This document shows positions 50,548 to 55,641 of a stretch of DNA of 55,641 nucleotides, piece by piece. The translations under genes and the position numbers were made by a program. Origin of the DNA: Emiliania huxleyi CCMP1516 (Eukaryota > Haptophyta > Isochrysidales > Noelaerhabdaceae); NCBI RefSeq assembly GCF_000372725.1, contig NW_005198900.1:538531-594171 (forward strand), read 5' to 3'. Below the pieces are notes generated by a model. It was not told where the DNA came from. It saw only the letters and a program-made list of their open reading frames with translations, and searched no databases. How positions within the stretch are numbered: position 1 is the stretch's first letter; each line of letters begins with the position of its first letter.

Positions 50548-51235
50548 GGCGCCTTCATCGCCACCGGCTCGCTCAAGCTTTTAGAGGCCGCGACTACCAC
50601 CGCGCGGTCGGCCACAGCCGGCGCCAAATGCGCCAAGTGCAAGTCGGCTGCAGGCGAACTTCGCGCTTGCTCGTTTTGCAAGGCCGGCATCTACAGGCCA
50701 AGTCAGGTTTTTGCTCATGGTGCATTCACTCACACCACCGCAGTACAATCGATTGAGTCCGGGTTTTTTTATGCGTATGATTGTAAGGGCGTGGGGACCC
50801 GCCCCAGGACAGGCTCTGGCGTTCGATGGAGCGCTCTGGTGCCGAGGAGAGCCGCTGGCACGAGGTAGATGTGAAGCCACGACGGGTCGATACAGCAGGC
50901 CGACCAGAGAGTGCAGAGTGAGCACTGCCCCTCTCCAAGATCGACTCCTGTGAAGAAGCCCGCCTAGGACCATCAAGGGGAGACCAGGTACACTTGACCC
51001 GCGCAAAGAGCTAGATGCAGCCGTACCCATTCTACGGCCTCAGAGCGTATGCCTTGCCGCCGGACGGTGGCGGTCGTGTCGGTGGTTGGGCCGTTTTGCA
51101 CGACGGCTGTGGCGGCGCTCTGGAGGGGAGGGCGGCCATTTTCGGGTGGTGGATGGCCGGCTTTTGAGGTCTTGCAACCCTAGCTGTGACAGCTTCGGAC
51201 AGCTCGCGCAACCCTAGGAACAGCGGGCCGGCTAG
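50548..51235. other. Gap, possible zinc-ribbon exon
   Basis: On the plus strand around 50600-50690 a short frame reads AKCAKCKSAAGELRACSFCK, a CxxC...CxxC pattern that could be a zinc-binding exon. No gene can be built around it. Confidence 0.35.
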
Positions 51236-51505
51236 GACGAGGCGGATTGCAACTCTAACAGCAAATGCACGTGGAACGAGGACAAGGCCAAGTACGGCGA
51301 CGGTTCCAACGCGGTCTGCGAGTTTGGTTACCAATGCAAGTCTGGCACGTGCTCTGCGACTAATCTCCCATGGAAGACCTGCAACGGTGCAGAAACAAAG
51401 TACCCGCATCCGGGTTCGAAGGGTGTGTGCCTGGCTTCGTCAGTTCCTCCGGCGAAGTGGGGCAACCAACTGCTTCCCCAGAACGGCTGGCTGCAAACTG
51501 AGTAG
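51236..51505 (+). CDS. Cys-rich 3' exon, secreted-type
   Basis: After an acceptor (GGCTAG) 89 residues read DEADCNSNSKCTWNEDKAKY, then AVCEFGYQCKSGTCSATNLP, WKTCNGAETKYPHPGSKGVC and a Trp-rich end before TAG at 51503. It has eight spaced Cys and low GC bias, typical of a disulphide-rich extracellular domain. There is no start codon in the exon; upstream exons were not found, so it may be a fragment. Confidence 0.45.
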   Translation, partial: DEADCNSNSKCTWNEDKAKYGDGSNAVCEFGYQCKSGTCSATNLPWKTCNGAETKYPHPGSKGVCLASSVPPAKWGNQLLPQNGWLQTE

Positions 51506-51520
51506 ATCGCCTCAAGTCGA

Positions 51521-51610
51521 GCGCGTTGACGTCAGAGCCCTCCGAGTTCTCCCTGTTCATTAGTTAGAGCTGTGTCCATTGCGCGTTGACGTCAGAGCCC
51601 TCCCAAGTTC
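51521..51610 (+). promoter_or_regulatory. Duplicated CRE-like TGACGTCA sites
   Basis: Two near-identical 60-bp units each contain GCGCGTTGACGTCAGAGCCC; the palindrome TGACGTCA is at 51527-51534 and 51587-51594. Whether they regulate anything is not shown. Confidence 0.45.
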
Positions 51611-52189
51611 TCCCTGTTCTCTGTGTGTGGCTCCGAGCACTGTGAGGTGTGCGGTGGGGGGCAAAGTAAAAAGTAAGTAGAGGGGGTGTGTTTGGCTCCC
51701 CGCGGGGCCCGACTGTTGTCGCGCACCCTCGCCTCGGCTGCCGGCGAGGCATCCGCCCCGCGCTCACACATCTGATGGAGGGTGCGAAGTAGCGGCGGCG
51801 GCAGGCTAGCCACCGGTGGGGCACACGGAGCGATATGGCGTTCGGCTGCGATTTGAGTGCAACCGGGTGACGCATCTCCTCGACAGAGACGCGGGGACGG
51901 CGTGCCTGCGAGGCGCCCGATATGCGCCAACGGACCCAATGGAGGGGGCGAAGCGAGGACTCGACGGCTCGCCCTGTGGACGGAGCACGAGAGCTCGACC
52001 CGCACGACAAATCGCCCCCCCCCCGCTCGGAGCTCCTATTCACACCCGGCATTCGAGCCCATGAAAACAACAATGTGCGCCAAGCAGCACGATCACGCCT
52101 CGCACCGGTGCGGTGGTGCCGGGCGGCTCTAGGGGGTCAGGCTGGCTGCATGGCACCACCCGTAGCCCGTTTTGCTGCCCTGGCATCAC

Positions 52190-52350
52190 CCGGAGGGGGG
52201 ATTGAACATGGTATAACGTGGCTCTTACGATCGTCCCGCCCTCCCTCACTGGTGTGTTCATTGGGTGGGTGGGGGGGGGGGGGGGGTCATAACAAACACG
52301 GTACAGGATCGAGGTGCACGCTGCAGAAGCAGTGTCGTCCCCCCTCTTGA
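52190..52350 (+). repeat. Dispersed repeat, copy 2 (poly-G / AACAAACACGGT family)
   Basis: Collinear with 12100-12235; see that entry for the shared blocks. Confidence 0.7.
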
Positions 52351-52684
52351 GCACTTGAGTTTGAGCCGGCTTTCTGTCTGCGTCAAACGTCAAAGATTGA
52401 ATTCTGTCTGTGTCAAACGTCAAAGATTGAATTGTGGACTGCCTCTGGCTCTGCTCTCCAACTTTACCTTTTTGTTATGCCCAACTTTTTGTTATCTCTG
52501 CTGAATAGTGAGTTCAAGAGCTTTATGAATCGGAGGACAGGCCTCCACGTTGGAAGATGGAAGCCGAGAGACAGAGAGTACGGCTACGGGGGTGAAAAGG
52601 GAAAAAAAAGCTGACGCGCCGTGACTTGTGAGGAAATCGAGGGACGCGACCTTCGCCACAGACGGTCCCGCGCCTCGCCGCTAT

Positions 52685-52745
52685 GACCGCTGCACGGCCC
52701 ATAGCATCCGCTGTGCAGCGGTCTTTGTCCGGAGTGAAAAGTCCA
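52685..52745 (+). other. Hairpin with 3' box, partner of 27648-27710
   Basis: GACCGCTGCAC (52685-52695) pairs perfectly with 52713-52723 around a 17-nt loop and is followed by TTTGTCCGGAGTGAAAAGTC. Confidence 0.6.
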
Positions 52746-53443
52746 ACGCGCTCGTCGGTGGCGGTGTCCCTCGATTTCGCCGCGCTCGGCGAACCTCGAC
52801 AGCGCTTTCGGTGGCATGCAGCTCCTTGCGACAGAAGCCTGGAGAGCAGCTCCTCTGCTGCTCACACACTCTGCACAGGTGACACAGCCTACTGTGCGGC
52901 TGCCACAGCTGTGACAGCGATGGGCTCGCCCTCACTGGCCCTCAGTCACTTGTGCTGCGGCTTGTGTGAGCGACACTGCTCGGCGACTGCCGGCACACTG
53001 TGAGACCATGGGTGGGAGGTAAAACCACGGTACCAGCGCTTGGTCACATCGGCCCCGAGGTCAGATCCATCTACTCTGTTGATGACAAGACTTGTCTACT
53101 GGCTGGAGCCGAACAGGAGGGCCCAGCGCACAACCCCTGGTCAACTCAGGGTCCACACCCCGTACTCGTAGCCTACTGCTTTCGTTACGACCTTTACTCG
53201 ACTCTCGAGACCCCGGCCGCCAACGACGCTCCACGCCGGTTACTCTCTCGGCTTCCAACGTGGAGCCTGGAGGCCTGTCCTCTTGAACTCACTACTCAGC
53301 AGAGAGGGGCCTAGAACACGCCCAATGCACCCACTACAAGAGACCCTCGAAAGAGACCCAGGACGACCCAGAGCGCAGAGGCCTTCCCAATAGATGGGGG
53401 CGGGGGGGAGGGACACAAGCGGCAGACGACCACCCCGAGTTCC

Positions 53444-55579
53444 TTAGACCAAGAGCGAGACGCGCGCCGCGTAGCCGTGGAACGCGCCGCCGTTGTGGTA
53501 CGGCACGTAGTAGGCGTGTGTGGCAGTGGCAAAGCCGCCGTTGAGACCCTTCAGGTTCGAGTTCGTGTCGGCGAGGTTGAGGTACTCGACGCCCGAGGAG
53601 GAGAAGTCGGAGAGCGAGACGCGCGCCGCGTAGCCGCTGCGCGCGCCGTAGTCCCACGGCGCGTAGTAGGCGTGTGCGTCAGTGGCGAAGCCGCGACCGA
53701 AGCCCCTCAGGTTGGAGTTCGTGTCGGCGAGGTTGAGGTACTCGACGCCCGAGGAGGAGAAGTCGGAGAGGTTGACGCGCGCCGCGTAGCCGTGGGGCGA
53801 GCCGTTTTTGTCTGGCACGAAGTAGGCGTGTGCGTCAGTGGCGAAGCCGCCATTGAAGCCCTTCAGGTTGGAGTTCGTGTCGGCGAGGTTGAGGTACTCG
53901 ACGCCCGAGTTGGAGAAGTCGGAGAGCGAGACGCGCGCCGCGTAGCCGTTCCGCCCGCCGTCGTTTTTGTTCGGCAGGTAGTAGGCGTGTGCGTCAGTGG
54001 CGAAGCCGCCAAAGAAGCCCTTCAGGTTGGGGTTGGTGTCGGCGAGGTTGAGGTACTCGACGCCCGAGGAGGAGAAGTCGGAGAGCGAGACGCGCGCCGC
54101 GTAGCCGCTGTACGCCGCGCCGTTGCTGTACGGCACGTAGTAGGCGTGTGTGTCAGTGACGTAGCCGCCCTGGAAGCCCTTCAGGTTGGAGTTGGTGTCG
54201 GCGAGGTTGAGGTACTCGACGCCCGAGGAGGAGAAGTCGGAGAGCGAGACGCGCGCCGCGTAGCCGCTCCGCCCGCCGTCGTTGAGGGTCGGCACGTAGT
54301 AGGCGTGTGCGTCAGTGGCGAAGCCGCCAAAGAAGCCCTTCAGGTTGGGGTTCGTGTCGGCAAGGTTGAAGTACTCGACGCCCGAGGAGGAGAAGTCGGA
54401 GAGGTTGACGCGCGCCGCGTAGCCGCTGTACGCGCCATTGTAGAACGGCACGTAGTAGGCGTGTGCGTCGGTGACGTAGCCGCCCTGGAAGCCCTTCAGG
54501 TTGGTGTTGGTATCGGCGAGGTTGAGGTACTCAACTGTGCAATCCGACCAAACGCACGCTGGCGGAAAGGTCGGAGGCGGCGCTACCGGCTGCGGCGCAA
54601 GCGGCGGCGACGGAGGCGACGGAGGCGACGGCGGAGACGGCGGCGACGGTGGCACCATGCCCACAAACTTCCGAACCGCCTCGAGCTCCTCGCTCACGCT
54701 CGCGAGCCCCTGCGAGACACCGTCCTTCAGCTGCTCCGTGACGAACTCAGTGAAATTTCCGCGAAGCGCTTCGATCCGCTCGGTGACACTCTCCCCGTCC
54801 GCCGTGACAAAGTCCGTCGCGTGCAGCTCGCCGCTGCACGTCAGCTTGCCGCCTCCCTCGCCGGTCAGGCGGGTCGCCGTCAGGTCGGGCGTGCGGCTGT
54901 TGAAGGAGAGTGTCGCTTTCCTCCCCGTGATGGCGAACTCGGTCTCGTCGCCAGTCGCGGAGGAGAGCTGCCGCCGCGCCGCTGCCGGCGGGCGAGCCGC
55001 GGCCGCCGGCGGGTTGGGCGGGGCCGGCTTGTCGCGGAGCGCGCCGATCTTGGCGTCTTGCGCGGCGTTCTGAGCGACGCACTCCTCGACGCGCTCTTCA
55101 GCAGCCTGCACGCGCGCCTCCAGCGCCTTGTGGTCCGCGGCGCTCACCAGCTCGACCACCTCGCCGCCGGCCGACGTCTGGACCTGCTTGTGGTCCGTCT
55201 TGCTCTTGAGCGCGGCGAGTAGCTCGGCGATCATCTCGTCCTTCTTCGTCATCTCCTCCTTGAACGCCTCGTCCTTCTTCTTCATCTCCTCCTTGAACGC
55301 CTCGTCCTTCTTCTGCACCTCCTGCTCCTTCTTCTGCATGTCGCTCTTGAACACCGCGAGCTCGGCCATGATGCTCTTCAACGTGACGGGGCTCTCGCCG
55401 CCAGCCGCAGCGGTGGAGCCCTCGGCCGAGTCCTTCTGCACCTCGCCCATGATCGTGTCGGCCGTCTCCGTCTCGTGCACGATGGCGTCCGAGCGGAGAG
55501 CCGCGAGCGGCGCCGGGAGGAGGTTGGTTGCGAGGAGCGCGGCGCCCGCCCCTGCGCGTAGGGGACTGGGCGTTAGCAT
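53444..55579 (-). CDS. Secreted coiled-coil / seven-repeat propeller protein
   Basis: A 711-residue single-exon protein from ATG 55579. It starts with a signal-type Ala/Leu-rich N-terminus (LRAGAGAALLATNLLPAPLA). A Lys/Glu coiled coil follows, with tandem KKDEAFKEEM units, then a second helical region and a Pro-Ser linker (PPSPPSPPSPPSPP). The C-terminal half is seven repeats of about 51 residues, consensus VEYLNLADTNSNLKGFxGGF, ATDAHAYYVPY and GYAARVSLSDFSSSG. Seven such units are the right number and size for a seven-bladed beta-propeller, probably a binding or adhesion surface. Similar repeats occur, from memory, in other algal extracellular proteins. The 581-residue open frame on the opposite strand is a by-product of codon bias. 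Confidence 0.82.
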   Translation of the reverse strand: MLTPSPLRAGAGAALLATNLLPAPLAALRSDAIVHETETADTIMGEVQKDSAEGSTAAAGGESPVTLKSIMAELAVFKSDMQKKEQEVQKKDEAFKEEMKKKDEAFKEEMTKKDEMIAELLAALKSKTDHKQVQTSAGGEVVELVSAADHKALEARVQAAEERVEECVAQNAAQDAKIGALRDKPAPPNPPAAAARPPAAARRQLSSATGDETEFAITGRKATLSFNSRTPDLTATRLTGEGGGKLTCSGELHATDFVTADGESVTERIEALRGNFTEFVTEQLKDGVSQGLASVSEELEAVRKFVGMVPPSPPSPPSPPSPPSPPLAPQPVAPPPTFPPACVWSDCTVEYLNLADTNTNLKGFQGGYVTDAHAYYVPFYNGAYSGYAARVNLSDFSSSGVEYFNLADTNPNLKGFFGGFATDAHAYYVPTLNDGGRSGYAARVSLSDFSSSGVEYLNLADTNSNLKGFQGGYVTDTHAYYVPYSNGAAYSGYAARVSLSDFSSSGVEYLNLADTNPNLKGFFGGFATDAHAYYLPNKNDGGRNGYAARVSLSDFSNSGVEYLNLADTNSNLKGFNGGFATDAHAYFVPDKNGSPHGYAARVNLSDFSSSGVEYLNLADTNSNLRGFGRGFATDAHAYYAPWDYGARSGYAARVSLSDFSSSGVEYLNLADTNSNLKGLNGGFATATHAYYVPYHNGGAFHGYAARVSLLV
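53466..54530 (-). repeat. Seven tandem coding repeats of about 153 bp
   Basis: GAGGTTGAGGTACTC recurs in each unit. Units differ mainly in the loop around the YVP motif, which alternates between two flavours (GYVTD and GFATD). Confidence 0.95.
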
Positions 55580-55641
55580 GCAGGTTGCTGAGTGGAGCCT
55601 GAGTGGAGCCTCTCTCCCCTCCGCCGCGTCTCCGCTCGCGG

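Larger units (their letters stand above)
51611..53443. other. Long gap with dispersed repeats, no gene supported
   Basis: Overlapping frames on both strands from 51.7 to 52.2 kb look GC-driven. The region contains repeat copy 2 (52190-52350), a 30-bp direct repeat GTCAAACGTCAAAGATTGAA (52376-52433), and a hairpin with a 3' box (52685-52745). Confidence 0.4.

Noticed and set aside
53477..55222. 581-residue open frame on the plus strand opposite the propeller gene
   Set aside because: Its Arg/Val/Glu repeats mirror the minus-strand repeats codon by codon, and the minus-strand protein has a signal peptide, coiled coil and linker in sensible order.
1..55641. tRNA or rRNA genes and CRISPR arrays
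   Set aside because: No cloverleaf with a GGTTCGAnnCC-type T-arm, no conserved rRNA blocks and no spaced repeats were seen by eye; a covariance-model scan would be decisive.

Overview
The window is GC-rich nuclear DNA from a eukaryotic alga. Genes are split by many short introns, there is a plastid-type ATP/ADP translocase with a bipartite-looking presequence, and simple repeats and mobile elements are abundant. Protein styles (Pro-rich extracellular linkers, kinesin-light-chain TPR proteins, a 7-repeat propeller protein, a protein opening DPIINFAHGGRADF) and heavy use of GC-AG introns point to a haptophyte. That placement is inference from memory, and another secondary-plastid alga is possible.

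Layout. 1-959: 3' end of a tRNA uracil-5-methyltransferase (TRMT2A-like). 1550-2611: damaged cysteine-synthase copy. 3076-5013 (-): lipid-anchor/TIR-like/TPR protein. 5529-11753: a complete 6.2-kb DNA transposon with terminal inverted repeats, 4-bp target duplication and a four-exon, about 1,549-residue transposase. 12614-15601 (-): DHX35-like DEAH RNA helicase. 16.8-18.1 kb: small Cys-rich protein and a disordered protein. 18830-19645 (-): SET protein. 20-25.4 kb: repeats, weak ORFs and a 5'-truncated non-LTR retroelement. 25520-26317: secreted START-like protein. 26.3-30.3 kb: minisatellites, hairpins and a foldback repeat family. 30366-32680: RING protein with a tandem microexon/intron array. 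33285-35337 (-): S41 peptidase. 37146-38549: extracellular protein. 39147-41630: iron-type alcohol dehydrogenase, 8 exons. 42189-45472: membrane-anchored protein with two nucleoside-hydrolase domains, 6 exons. 45864-48387 (-): ATP/ADP translocase, 8 exons. 49.2-51.6 kb: orphan exons and a DNA ligase I C-terminal fragment. 53444-55579 (-): coiled-coil/propeller extracellular protein.

The main discovery is the introns. I rebuilt exon chains by reading phase and family conservation. Of 30 introns outside the RING array whose donor I could place (one NH donor tentative), about 19 use GC-AG. Many lie between direct duplications of exon sequence at the two splice sites (for example 12 bp in the alcohol dehydrogenase, 11 bp in TRMT2, 20 bp in the RING gene, 25 of 28 bp in the S41 gene), which is the footprint expected of recent intron insertion or tandem duplication. 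A 41-42 nt intron sequence is shared by two unrelated genes, and in the RING gene that intron plus a 30-nt exon is tandemly amplified. The genes do not form a pathway or operon.
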